Counted from the stretch's first letter, positions 1 to 6,292 are shown. The stretch: DNA of 21,413 bases from JANYIP01 sp031394045 (GCA_031394045.1 JANMWN010000009.1:1-21413); one strand, 5' to 3'. Notes: a model not told the origin generated them from the sequence alone. Program-made: numbers and translations.

Positions 1-1
1 C

Positions 2-715
2 AGGGCCAAGAACGTCACCGACTGGCTCGCCGGGCGCCCACCGTTGTTCCGAGACACCATCGAGTTCGTCGCGATCGACCCGTCGGCGGCGTATGCGGCC
101 GCGGTCCGCGCCGCCCTGCCCGACGCCCAGCTCGTCGTCGACCATTTTCATCTGGTCAAGCTCGCCAACGACACCGTGACCAAGGTCCGCCGCCGGGTCA
201 CCTACGAGGGCACCGGGCACCGCGGGCGCAAGACCAACCCGGAGTGGACCAACCGCAGGCGCCTACTCACCGCCCGAGAACACCTGTCGCAGCAACGGTT
301 CACCCGGATGTGGAACCAATGCATGGAAGCCGACGACACCGGGCAGATCATCGCCGCGTGGATCGCCAAAGAAGAGCTCCGGGCGCTGCTGGCCACCGCC
401 GCCCGCGGCGGGAACCGCTCCGACATCGCCCACCACAAACACCGCTTCCACACCTGGTGCGCCAGCATCGACATCCCCGAAGTCACCACCCTCGCCCAGA
501 CCATCGAAACGTGGTGGCCCGAGATCGAAGCGTTCTGCCGAACCCGCATCACCAACGCACGAACCGAAGGGACCAACCGACTCATCAAAGAAGTCGGACG
601 CCGCGCCTGCGGGTTCCGCAACCCCGAGAACCACCGACGCCGAGTACGGTTCTACTGCACCCGGCGAACACGCCGGAACCCAGTGCTCGAAGGACAACTG
701 CCCCCTCAAAGTTGA
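2..715 (+). CDS. ISL3-family transposase, C-terminal part (5' end cut by window)
   Basis: This DDE transposase moves its own insertion sequence by cutting at the terminal repeats. The reading frame is open from base 2, and the first visible residues (RAKNVTDWLAGRPP) belong to the family core, so a TTG start at 44 is internal and not real. Visible family motifs are AIDPSAAYAAAVRAALP followed by VVDHFHLV, the conserved middle Asp region, and near the end TEGTNRLIK followed by RACGFRNPENHRRRVRFY, which holds the catalytic Glu. About 237 residues are visible of a family usually 400 or more long. No frameshift is seen, so the gene may be intact beyond the window edge. The family call is secure; the exact IS name is not determined. 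Confidence 0.9.
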   Translation, partial: RAKNVTDWLAGRPPLFRDTIEFVAIDPSAAYAAAVRAALPDAQLVVDHFHLVKLANDTVTKVRRRVTYEGTGHRGRKTNPEWTNRRRLLTAREHLSQQRFTRMWNQCMEADDTGQIIAAWIAKEELRALLATAARGGNRSDIAHHKHRFHTWCASIDIPEVTTLAQTIETWWPEIEAFCRTRITNARTEGTNRLIKEVGRRACGFRNPENHRRRVRFYCTRRTRRNPVLEGQLPPQS

Positions 716-721
716 AGAGCC
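702..721. repeat. Probable right terminal inverted repeat of the ISL3 element
   Basis: The reverse complement reads GGCTCTTCAACTTTGAGGGG, matching the GGCTCTTC-type termini of ISL3-family elements. It overlaps the transposase stop codon. Without the left end the repeat length cannot be measured. Confidence 0.6.
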
Positions 722-787
722 GTTTTGCACACCTCTAAGTAGGACCCGTGCGCAGCCGCGCCGGGACAGCACCGTTCGGGAGGCGCC

Positions 788-1012
788 ATGACCCGCGACG
801 AACTTCACGCACTCCCACCCATCCTCAACGTCCCCACGGCCGCGAAGGTCCTCGGCATCGGCCGGTCCCTCGGCTACGAACTGGTACGCACCGGCCGCTG
901 GCCCACACCCGTAGTCCGAGTCGGCAAACTCATCAAGATCCCCAGCGCGCCCCTGCTGCGACTGCTCAACGAGACGCATCCCGAGCAATCAGACGAAGCA
1001 AGAACCGCATAG
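788..1012 (+). CDS. Excisionase-type helix-turn-helix DNA-binding protein
   Basis: This 74-residue protein has the HTH_17/MerR-like fold used by phage and element excisionases and by small regulators. Residues 14-60 (VPTAAKVLGIGRSLGYELV, then VRVGKLIKIP) show the helix-turn-helix and the wing strand typical of the family. A GGGAGG ribosome site lies 4 bases before the ATG. It stands between the IS end and a convergent toxin gene, alone on its strand. With a second, better placed Xis-like gene next to the integrase, this one may instead regulate cargo or belong to the part of the element interrupted by the IS. Target DNA is unknown. Confidence 0.8.
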   Translation: MTRDELHALPPILNVPTAAKVLGIGRSLGYELVRTGRWPTPVVRVGKLIKIPSAPLLRLLNETHPEQSDEARTA

Positions 1013-1048
1013 GCGCCGGATGACCAGTTTACGTGCAACCGCACTCGT

Positions 1049-1531
1049 CTACAGGATCGTCGCGCGATCCCGGTAGTCGAATACTTCTATCGCCAACCCG
1101 TGTGGCCGCAATGTGCACCAGTGCTTGTCTCCGGTCAGGACCGGCAGCCGCGCCTCGATTGCGAACGCAAGGCAGACGATATCGGCTAGTGACAGGCTCT
1201 TGATTTTCCCCGCAGGAACTCTTGCGGCTCGCTGCGCTTTGCGACTGGCAACATCGATACTTTTGAGGTCATTGAAGTGACGAGCGACTGCGATACCCAC
1301 GGGCTCAACTCGGAGACCGAGACCCAGCAGTGCCGTCTCGATGAGACGAGGACCTACCCCTGAGAGTTGCTCAACCTTGTAGAGAGTTTCTCCGAAGTTC
1401 ACCGACGTCGCAATCGATCGCGAAAGCAACGCCACGAATGGGAGGGCGGCCGGCTCATTGTCGAGTATCGCGACCAGCAAGGATGCGTCGACAAGAACAT
1501 CCCCTCCGGGCACAGTCGCTGTTTTCGCCAC
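1049..1531 (-). CDS. VapC-like PIN-domain toxin (ribonuclease)
   Basis: PIN-domain proteins are Mg-dependent RNases; VapC toxins cleave tRNA or rRNA and are neutralised by a VapB partner. The 160-residue product has the expected acidic quartet: D15 in VLVDASLLVAIL, E48 in NFGETL, D117 in SLADIVCLAFA and D135 in LTGDKHW. The start is GTG at 1531, five bases after the upstream antitoxin stop; a second in-frame GTG lies six codons in. The pair is therefore co-transcribed, antitoxin first. No truncation is seen and all four acidic positions are intact, so it should be active. The RNA target cannot be inferred. Confidence 0.85.
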   Translation of the reverse strand: MAKTATVPGGDVLVDASLLVAILDNEPAALPFVALLSRSIATSVNFGETLYKVEQLSGVGPRLIETALLGLGLRVEPVGIAVARHFNDLKSIDVASRKAQRAARVPAGKIKSLSLADIVCLAFAIEARLPVLTGDKHWCTLRPHGLAIEVFDYRDRATIL

Positions 1532-1536
1532 AGAAG

Positions 1537-1824
1537 TTAGCTCAAACTCGTGTCATGGACGCGGTCGGCCAGGAGTTCCTCTACCAGAGTCCCCTGAACC
1601 CGCCGCGCTCGCTTGCCAGCCGCGACCGCTTCTTGAAGGGCGCCCAGTAGTGCTGTGGGGTCCTCAAGGACGACGCGTCCTGGCCCTTCTACGTGTGCGA
1701 CCAACTCGTGGCGGCCAGCTCGGATGCCCGCCTCCTCCAAAAGTGCTGGCGGCAGCGTCGGCCGACGCCGGTCGTCAAGGCGAACCCGGTAAGAGGCACC
1801 GCGCGTCAGCGCAGGATCGGTCAT
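1537..1824 (-). CDS. VapB-like antitoxin, AbrB/SpoVT swapped-hairpin type
   Basis: This 95-residue protein precedes the PIN toxin by 5 bases. Its N-terminal part (YRVRLDDRRRPTLPPALLEEAGIRAG, residues 12-37) has the beta-hairpin pattern of AbrB/MazE/SpoVT DNA-binding domains. The remaining helical part (LLGALQEAVAAGKRA and following) would bind the toxin. The frame is open further upstream to 1932, but the ATG at 1824 is chosen because the family domain starts just after it and a TATGAT -10 sequence ends 7 bases before it, giving a leaderless mRNA. Antitoxins of this class usually repress their own promoter. The family assignment rests on pattern and gene order. Confidence 0.7.
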   Translation of the reverse strand: MTDPALTRGASYRVRLDDRRRPTLPPALLEEAGIRAGRHELVAHVEGPGRVVLEDPTALLGALQEAVAAGKRARRVQGTLVEELLADRVHDTSLS

Positions 1825-1831
1825 AGGTCCC

Positions 1832-1837
1832 ATCATA
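1832..1837 (-). promoter_or_regulatory. -10 element TATGAT for leaderless vapBC transcript
   Basis: TATGAT on the minus strand is followed by exactly 7 bases and the antitoxin ATG, so transcription would start at the A of ATG. No good -35 is seen 17 bases upstream (TGTCGC). No Shine-Dalgarno sequence precedes the ATG. Confidence 0.5.
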
Positions 1838-1919
1838 CGGCTTTGGTGGGAGAAGCGACAGTCCTCCCACGTCAGGCCGAAGCGGGGAGAGCGATGGCTC
1901 AGGGACCAACCGTCCCAGC

Positions 1920-2120
1920 TCACGGGAGCCAACGATCATTTCTCGCCGTGGGGATAGGGCGAGCCAAGCCGTCCACCTCGTCTAGGTCGACACGCAGAAT
2001 GCGCGGACCGATCCGGTAGCCGGTGAGCAGGCCCGACGAAATGTATCGACGGAGCGTCCGCGTAGAGACATCGCAGTGCAGAGCAGCTTCGGCGATAGAA
2101 GCGAACCGTTTCCGCGCCAT
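1920..2120 (-). CDS. Excisionase (Xis)-type HTH protein next to the integrase
   Basis: This 66-residue HTH_17-type protein has the sequence pattern SIAEAALHCDVSTRTLRRYI then GYRIGPRILRVDLDEVD, a helix-turn-helix plus wing, as in small excisionases that steer tyrosine integrases toward excision. The frame is open to 2300, but the ATG at 2120 is preferred: the domain begins right there and GAGGGAG lies 8 bases upstream. It is on the same strand as the integrase, 261 bases downstream of it. A perfect 7-bp-arm palindrome at 2143-2159 lies just before the ribosome site and could be its operator. Xis function is inferred from size, fold and neighbour. Confidence 0.8.
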   Translation of the reverse strand: MARKRFASIAEAALHCDVSTRTLRRYISSGLLTGYRIGPRILRVDLDEVDGLARPIPTARNDRWLP

Positions 2121-2142
2121 GTTCAACACTCCCTCAGCTCCG

Positions 2143-2159
2143 ATGCCAAGAGTTGGCAT
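2143..2159. promoter_or_regulatory. Palindrome ATGCCAA-GAG-TTGGCAT upstream of xis
   Basis: Perfect 7-bp inverted repeat with a 3-base spacer, 22 bases upstream of the xis start codon on the minus strand. Its position fits an operator for the Xis/HTH protein or another element repressor. The surrounding 2121-2381 gap holds no convincing gene and no obvious terminator for the integrase; it is visibly richer in A+T than the flanks. Confidence 0.45.
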
Positions 2160-2381
2160 AGGGCCATGAGAGCACCTCTGAGAACTTGTGTCACCCTCCG
2201 TTTTGGACGCCAGGGAAGCGTCGAGATGAAGACAATCCGGGTGGTATTGATCCATGTCGGTTCGCAACCGCTCGTCCCTCATCGTGTTCGAAGGTGGCAC
2301 ATCGAACGAGATAGATCAGCGTCTCGCGATCTCACTATGTGGACACAGGAAACCGACGTCATGGGTCGTCTTCCTCAAAGT

Positions 2382-3494
2382 TCAACCTTCCGCAAGTTGA
2401 GACAGCCTTGCGGCGATGTCGCGGTCGCGGTCGGCAGCGGCGTGCTGATAGCGCATGGCCATGGCCGGGGTCGAGTGACCCAATCGAGCCATCAACTCTG
2501 CGAGCGTCGCGCCCGTGGACGCCGCGAGCACCGCACCCGTATGCCGCAGATCGTGGAACCGCAGGTCATCTCGACCCGCGACGTGCCGGGCGGGGTACCA
2601 GGCGCCGTACAACGAACTCGGGGCAAGATGCCCACCGCTCGCTGCCGGAAACAGCAGGCCGTCTTTGCCCGGCTGCGCGTGGTGTTCAAGATGCTTGGCG
2701 ATCATCGGCAGCAGATGCGGCGGGATGGCAACGTCACGTGAGCCGGCCGACGACTTCGGCGTGCCAACAACGTGTCCCCCGTTGGCGCGCGTGACTCCAC
2801 GTCGGATCCGAAGGACGCCGGCTTTGAGGTCTACGTCGCGCCTTCGTAGCTCGGTGGCCTCCCCGAACCTCAGCGCCGTCCAGGTCGACAGCAGGACGAG
2901 GACCCGCCAGCGGGGCGGCATAGCCTCCACGATCACCCGTAGCTCGTCCAAGGTTGCGGGTCGGATGTTGCGTGCGCGCTTGGCCTGTCCGGCGCCGCGA
3001 ACGCGACACGGGTTTGCCGCAATCAGGTCGTCAGTGACGGCTGTACCGAGGATCGTCCGAAGCAGTGCGTATGAGTGTGCTCGCTCGGTTGGGGTGGCCC
3101 GACCTGTCTTGGCGTGCCACTCGCGGACCTCCTCACTCGTGATCGCCGCGAGAGGGCGCCCACCGAACACGGGGATAAGCCGCTTGTCGAGGATCCGCCG
3201 GTACTCCCCACGCGTGCTGGGCTTTAGGTCACGCCGGTCGAGCCAGTCGTGCGCGTACTCGGCGAACGTTGTGCGGGTGTGCGTCTTTCGGGCCTCGGGC
3301 ATCCACGCGCCACGGATGATGTCGGCCTGACGGGTAGCGAGCCACGCGTCTGCGTCCTGCCTTGCTTGAAACGTCGTCGAGGCGGAGACTCGCTCGCCAC
3401 TCAATGGGTCGGTATAGCGCGCCTGGAAGAGGCCGCTCGGCAGCCGACGAACTGCACCAAACGACCGTCGTTGAGTCTTCCTCGTGCCCGCCAC
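2382..3494 (-). CDS. Tyrosine recombinase / phage-type integrase
   Basis: Catalyses site-specific integration and excision of the element by forming a 3'-phosphotyrosine link. With the GTG at 3494 the product is 370 residues. Order: N-terminal arm-binding segment (RRSFGAVRRLPSG), a core-binding SAM-like domain (about 73-170), then the catalytic domain. All catalytic residues are present: R209 (TALRFGEA), K247 (TPKSSAGSR), H314 and R317 (FHDLRHTG), H340 (LGHST) and Y349 (MRYQHA). The frame opens at a TTG at 3533, but that TTG lies inside a TTGACA -35 sequence, so the GTG start, 7 bases after a TAGGAT -10, is preferred. The gene sits directly beside the tRNA-fragment att site. It appears intact. 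Confidence 0.93.
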   Translation of the reverse strand: MAGTRKTQRRSFGAVRRLPSGLFQARYTDPLSGERVSASTTFQARQDADAWLATRQADIIRGAWMPEARKTHTRTTFAEYAHDWLDRRDLKPSTRGEYRRILDKRLIPVFGGRPLAAITSEEVREWHAKTGRATPTERAHSYALLRTILGTAVTDDLIAANPCRVRGAGQAKRARNIRPATLDELRVIVEAMPPRWRVLVLLSTWTALRFGEATELRRRDVDLKAGVLRIRRGVTRANGGHVVGTPKSSAGSRDVAIPPHLLPMIAKHLEHHAQPGKDGLLFPAASGGHLAPSSLYGAWYPARHVAGRDDLRFHDLRHTGAVLAASTGATLAELMARLGHSTPAMAMRYQHAAADRDRDIAARLSQLAEG

Positions 3495-3501
3495 GTGCCC
3501 T

Positions 3502-3533
3502 ATCCTACGGGCACGGGCGACCTGCCGTGTCAA
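3502..3533 (-). promoter_or_regulatory. Integrase promoter: TTGACA and TAGGAT
   Basis: On the minus strand a perfect TTGACA (3533-3528) is followed after 20 bases by TAGGAT (3507-3502), and 7 bases later by the GTG start. The spacer is longer than the usual 17, so activity may be weak or regulated. The layout implies a leaderless integrase mRNA. Confidence 0.5.
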
Positions 3534-3616
3534 CCTGTGTCACTGCGTGAAACAGCATCAGCGCAGGTCAGAGGCACAATTGGCAGGTGAGAGGCTTGGC
3601 CGACTTTGGCCCTGAC

Positions 3617-3641
3617 ACCGGTTCAAGTCCTGTATCGCCCA
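3617..3641 (+). other. attR-like tRNA 3'-end fragment (T-arm plus acceptor strand)
   Basis: The stretch reads as a T-arm with loop TTCAAGT (3622-3628), then acceptor strand ATCGCCC (3634-3640) and discriminator A. The T-stem has one mismatch (ACCGG against CCTGT). No GGGCGAT 5' acceptor strand occurs about 70 bases upstream and no proper anticodon arm can be drawn, so it is not a full tRNA gene. The acceptor strand fits tRNAs starting GGGCGAT, such as some valine tRNAs (inference). Placed between integrase and chromosome, it is best read as the target-site remnant after integration. Confidence 0.6.
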
Positions 3642-3652
3642 CCCCATTTCGC

Positions 3653-3700
3653 TCGTGTCAGACCCGTACGTGGTCAGGACCTCCCCTCGGTCTGACACGA
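3653..3700. repeat. Perfect 12-bp inverted repeat, TCGTGTCAGACC / GGTCTGACACGA
   Basis: The arms are 3653-3664 and 3689-3700 with a 24-base spacer that itself contains GGTC-AG-GACC. The hairpin lies just after the tRNA fragment, so it may once have been that tRNA's terminator, though no T-run follows. The right arm recurs exactly at 4942-4953, on the other side of the HNH gene, which argues for a binding site or element end instead. Confidence 0.65.
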
Positions 3701-3791
3701 ACGACGTGGCACTCCTTGGACGATCCGTTCGCCCGATGTGGCTGACTGAGCCGTGCCCTAGCCTCGGGGTGAGTCAACTTTGGGGCTGATG

Positions 3792-4709
3792 ATGGACAAG
3801 CGCTGGCTGCTCGGCGGTGCGGTCTTCGTCCTGGCCCTGTCGGCTTGCGAGCCGACCTCGGCTCCGGCGCCGTTGGCGGATCTCGGGGCGTCACAGTCGT
3901 CGGCCGATCCTTCGGTTTCCCCGCCCGAGATCACGCCGCCAGCATCCGTACCCGCAGCACATGGCACCGCCTTGGCCGCTCTCGCCGGCCTGGCGGTCAA
4001 GGGTCGGGCGCCCCTGACCGGTTACAGCCGGGCGGCTTTCGGGCCGGCCTGGCAGGACGTGGACCACAACGGCTGCGACACCCGCAACGACATCCTGCGC
4101 CGGGACCTGACGTCCAGGGGGATGTCGGGCTCGTGCACGGTCCTGACGGGCGTGCTGCAGGATCCGTACACCGGCAAGGTCATCGCGTTCCGACGCGGGG
4201 TCGGAACCAGCGCGAAGGTGCAGATCGACCACGTCGTCGCCCTCGGAGACGCCTGGCAGATGGGCGCCCAACGGCTCACTGCCTCGGCGCGGCTGGCGTT
4301 CGCCAACGACCCGCTCGAACTGCTGGCCGTCGACGGACCGACCAACCAGCGCAAGGGCGACGCGGACGCCGCGTCCTGGCTGCCGCCGAACAAGGCCTTC
4401 CGATGTACGTACGTAGCTCGGCAGATCGCCGTCAAGGCTCGCTACCACCTGGCCGTCACCGCCGCCGAGAAGGCCGCCATGGCCCGGGTCCTGGCGACGT
4501 GCCCGAGGCAACCCCTGCCGACAAGCCAGGCTCCGATCGCCACCCTCGTTCAGACAATTCCGCGTACCAACCCGTCGACGCGGCCGCTCGTCGTATACCC
4601 GGGCGCATTCTGCTCGCCACCGGGGGCGACCGGCCTCACTTCAAAGGGGACGCCGATGGTGTGCAAGTTGGACAGCAAGGGCCTGCGCTATCGCTGGGGC
4701 CACGCCTAA
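3792..4709 (+). CDS. Secreted HNH-family nuclease lipoprotein (DUF1524/GmrSD C-terminal type)
   Basis: A predicted extracellular, membrane-anchored nuclease of 305 residues. A signal peptide ends in lipobox LSAC (C19 lipidated), followed by a Pro/Ser/Ala-rich linker (20-55). The nuclease domain spans about 65-240: VDHNGCDTRNDIL, then QIDHVVALGDAWQ with D146-H147, then NDPLELLAVDGPTNQRKGD with N185 and K188. This matches the HNH subgroup found alone in many actinobacterial secreted proteins. A small C-terminal Cys-containing module (GAFCSPPGATG, MVCKLDS) follows. GGGG six bases upstream supports the ATG at 3792; ATG 3789 and TTG 3780 are alternatives. A possible -10 TAGCCT is at 3759-3764. Likely roles are DNA scavenging or inter-cell interference; neither is shown. 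No immunity gene is recognised. Confidence 0.85.
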   Translation: MDKRWLLGGAVFVLALSACEPTSAPAPLADLGASQSSADPSVSPPEITPPASVPAAHGTALAALAGLAVKGRAPLTGYSRAAFGPAWQDVDHNGCDTRNDILRRDLTSRGMSGSCTVLTGVLQDPYTGKVIAFRRGVGTSAKVQIDHVVALGDAWQMGAQRLTASARLAFANDPLELLAVDGPTNQRKGDADAASWLPPNKAFRCTYVARQIAVKARYHLAVTAAEKAAMARVLATCPRQPLPTSQAPIATLVQTIPRTNPSTRPLVVYPGAFCSPPGATGLTSKGTPMVCKLDSKGLRYRWGHA

Positions 4710-4947
4710 CCCTGGTCCGCCACCTGCTCCCCCAAGGCGACAAGCGGTTTGCCCAGCTGGTCAACACTTGCGGCCAGCGCGGTGATCTGAGCCGACAGGT
4801 CCTGCTCAGCGGCCAGGATCGGAGCGTGACCAGTAGCAGCGGCGTTGCGGACCATGTTGACGAACCATGCGACTCAACAGGAGTCAGTGGCTCAGCCAGC
4901 GGCAGCATCAAGACGCCGAGGTCAGCCAATCGGGACGCCGCGGTCTG
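4706..4947 (-). pseudogene. Frameshifted gene remnant, unknown family
   Basis: Two minus-strand frames join into one plausible protein end. The upstream frame reads SRLADLGVLMLPLAEPLTPV up to about 4875. The downstream frame reads AWFVNMVRNAAATGHAPI and continues LAAEQDLSAQITALAASVDQ to a TAG at 4706. Loss of one C at about 4866-4870 would explain the shift; a TGA blocks the downstream frame just before the join. Third-position G/C is high in both parts. If the second part is translated alone, an ATG at 4855 gives a 49-residue product. The upstream edge falls at the 12-bp repeat (4942-4953), as if the gene were cut there. Its stop overlaps the HNH stop convergently. The family is not recognised. 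Confidence 0.4.
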
Positions 4948-4953
4948 ACACGA
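4942..4953. repeat. Third copy of GGTCTGACACGA
   Basis: Exact copy of the 12-mer at 3689-3700 and inverted copy of 3653-3664. It sits 7-18 bases before the GTG start of the next lipoprotein gene and at the broken edge of the minus-strand gene remnant. Confidence 0.7.
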
Positions 4954-4959
4954 TGAACC

Positions 4960-5619
4960 GTGCTTCGACGACCCGCTGCTGCGCTCACCTTCGTCGTGCT
5001 CGCGCTTGCGTCCTGCTCATCCGCGACGACGACGCCATCTCCATCTACCGCAGCTCCGTCAGCGAGCCAGACTCCGTCGACGCCCGAGGGTTCTGGAAGT
5101 GCCGCGAATACGCTTCCCGCGCGTTGGTGGCTCTGGGCAGCATCGTCGCCGGCGGCGAGCAACCCAGTGACAGACACCACGGGGAGGTGGTGCTCCGCGG
5201 CGCAGCCTGCCGACGTGTGGTTCCTTGCCGGCACATTTGGCGATGGCCCCGTCACTCGGCATTGCGTAATCCCCAGCGGTCGTCCGGTCTTTCTCCCCAT
5301 CCTGAACCAGGTCTGCCAGCTGAAGACAGGAGAGTCACCAACAACGGCAACGGCTCGATGTTCCGCCGTACACGCGGACGAAGCCGTGGCCACGCTCGAC
5401 GGCGAGCCGTTGGCCACGCACGAAGCCACCAGCAACGGCGTGTTCACCATGACCTCCGCCTCTGGGTCCCCGGTCTTCGAGGGGAACGATGGTCTCGCGG
5501 TTGCCGGGGGTATCTGGGTTGGACCGACGATCATCCCGGCTGGAGCTCACGTCCTGCATGTCTTGGGCCGCAGCGGCGGGTTCACCGTCGACGTCACATA
5601 CGACCTGACCTCTGGCTAG
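4960..5619 (+). CDS. Putative secreted lipoprotein, unknown function
   Basis: The 219-residue product begins with a basic n-region (MLRRP), a hydrophobic core and lipobox LASC with the Cys at residue 19, then a Thr/Ser/Pro-rich linker to about residue 50. The rest is a globular secreted domain with Trp and Cys residues (RWWLWAASSP, GRWCSAAQPADVWFLAG, RHCVIPSG, NQVCQLK, ARCSAV) ending in beta-rich HVLHVLGRSGGFTVDVTYDL. The family is not recognised, but the signal and codon use support a real gene. The GTG start has no ribosome site; the 12-bp repeat lies right before it and could control it. Its stop overlaps the convergent toxin stop by 4 bases. Confidence 0.75.
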   Translation: MLRRPAAALTFVVLALASCSSATTTPSPSTAAPSASQTPSTPEGSGSAANTLPARWWLWAASSPAASNPVTDTTGRWCSAAQPADVWFLAGTFGDGPVTRHCVIPSGRPVFLPILNQVCQLKTGESPTTATARCSAVHADEAVATLDGEPLATHEATSNGVFTMTSASGSPVFEGNDGLAVAGGIWVGPTIIPAGAHVLHVLGRSGGFTVDVTYDLTSG

Positions 5620-5945
5620 CTCAGCGACAGGGCGGCCTTGAGGGCATTGTTGACCTGAGCCATGGCGGCGGGTGTCAGTGCTCCAAGATCGCGCCGTACC
5701 TCGTCGGCGTACAGCTCAGTGATGTCGTCGCACACGACTCTGCCGACGAACACCTCGCCATGACCGAGCTCGACGATGCTCGGGATCACCGGCTTGGGCG
5801 TCGTCGTCAGGCGCACGGTCAGAACCTGCGGCAACGCGGCGTTGCGACGATTGTTGGACACGACAAGGAAGTACTTTTCCCCGTCGATGTGAGCCAGCTT
5901 GGCGGCGTACACCCGGCCACGCAGGAGAGGTCCGCCATAGGTCAC
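5616..5945 (-). CDS. MazF/PemK-like toxin (endoribonuclease)
   Basis: MazF/PemK toxins are sequence-specific mRNA or tRNA endonucleases held by an antitoxin. The 109-residue product has the family outline: PLLRGRVYAAKL (first strand and turn), EKYFLVVSNNRRN (central strands), VLTVRLTTTP, then GRVVCDDITELYADEVRRDL and LGALTPAAMAQVNNAL at the C-terminal helix. The length is normal. The GTG start overlaps the antitoxin stop as GTGA, indicating translational coupling. The substrate sequence cannot be deduced. The gene is outside the proposed integrated element, so this is a chromosomal or older island TA locus. Confidence 0.8.
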   Translation of the reverse strand: MTYGGPLLRGRVYAAKLAHIDGEKYFLVVSNNRRNAALPQVLTVRLTTTPKPVIPSIVELGHGEVFVGRVVCDDITELYADEVRRDLGALTPAAMAQVNNALKAALSLS

Positions 5946-6256
5946 GGCTCGTCAGCCCAGCTGGGCGGACGGCGGCGGGCGATCGCGCGCTGCTTAGCGT
6001 GGTCCGCCTGGTCGAGGGCGATCATGTTGTACCCGGCCGCCTCAGCCGCCTCGCGCACGCTCAGCAGCCCAGCCTCGAAGACGCCGTGCAGCAGCACACC
6101 CTCGCTCGCGCTCTCGTCGACCTCACTGCCGATCAAGAAGCCCAACGCCGCACGATAGGCGGCAGACTCGCGAAGCTGCACGAGATCCCGCATGTCCTGC
6201 TCGGTCAGCGGGAGCGACGGACGACGAACGACACCCTGCATGCGCATGATCGTCAT
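5942..6256 (-). CDS. Antitoxin partner of the MazF-like toxin
   Basis: This 104-residue protein immediately precedes and overlaps the toxin gene by 4 bases. The middle (MRDLVQLRESAAYRAALGFL) and the region VLLHGVFEAGLLSVREAAEAAGYNMIALDQ are helical, and the C-terminus is Arg-rich (AKQRAIARRRPP). No classical MazE hairpin is obvious, so the antitoxin call rests mainly on gene order, size and overlap. The ATG at 6256 has no ribosome site but lies 7 bases after a CATTAT -10 with a TTGACC -35 at ideal spacing. The start codon falls inside a duplicated TGAAGCAT sequence that could be its own operator. Confidence 0.7.
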   Translation of the reverse strand: MTIMRMQGVVRRPSLPLTEQDMRDLVQLRESAAYRAALGFLIGSEVDESASEGVLLHGVFEAGLLSVREAAEAAGYNMIALDQADHAKQRAIARRRPPSWADEP

Positions 6257-6292
6257 GCTTCATATAATGCTTCACTCAGTGCAGCAGGTCAA
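6255..6292 (-). promoter_or_regulatory. Promoter and direct-repeat operator of the mazF-like operon
   Basis: On the minus strand TTGACC (6292-6287), a 17-base spacer, CATTAT (6269-6264), then 7 bases to the ATG. The -10 lies within TGAAGCAT-TATA-TGAAGCAT (6274-6255), an exact 8-bp direct repeat. This is the layout expected of an autoregulated toxin-antitoxin promoter with a leaderless mRNA. Confidence 0.65.

Larger units (their letters stand above)
1..721 (+). mobile_element. ISL3-family insertion sequence, right part
   Basis: The 3' portion of an ISL3-family transposase gene is followed 6 bases after its stop codon by what looks like the right terminal repeat, ending AAGAGCC at 721. The left end is outside the window. 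ISL3 elements usually create 8-bp target duplications; the next 8 bases, GTTTTGCA, would be the right copy, which cannot be verified here. Confidence 0.8.
1..3641. mobile_element. Right-hand end of an integrated genetic element (integrase, Xis, TA cargo, tRNA-fragment att site)
   Basis: The stretch holds an ISL3 transposase fragment, two excisionase-type HTH proteins, a VapBC-like pair and a tyrosine integrase. It ends at a tRNA 3'-end fragment with no matching 5' half. Tyrosine integrases commonly recombine at tRNA 3' ends, leaving an intact tRNA on one side and a 3' fragment on the other. Because the fragment reads rightward and is followed by ordinary chromosomal genes, the element should extend leftward out of the window. 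The boundary is inferred from gene content and the tRNA fragment; the second att copy is not visible. No conjugation or replication gene is seen, so the element type is unknown. Confidence 0.55.

Noticed and set aside
2373..2388. CCTCAAAGTT similar to the ISL3 terminal repeat at 703-712
   Set aside because: Only about ten bases match, and they overlap the end of the integrase gene; no second IS feature is present.
3565..3641. Complete tRNA gene
   Set aside because: No 5' acceptor strand pairs with ATCGCCC, no proper anticodon arm, and the T-stem has a mismatch; only a 3' fragment is supported.
4960..6158. Long plus-strand frame through the second lipoprotein and the TA pair (from 4845)
   Set aside because: Runs across three independent genes, Arg/His-rich, and has no motif; a shadow frame.
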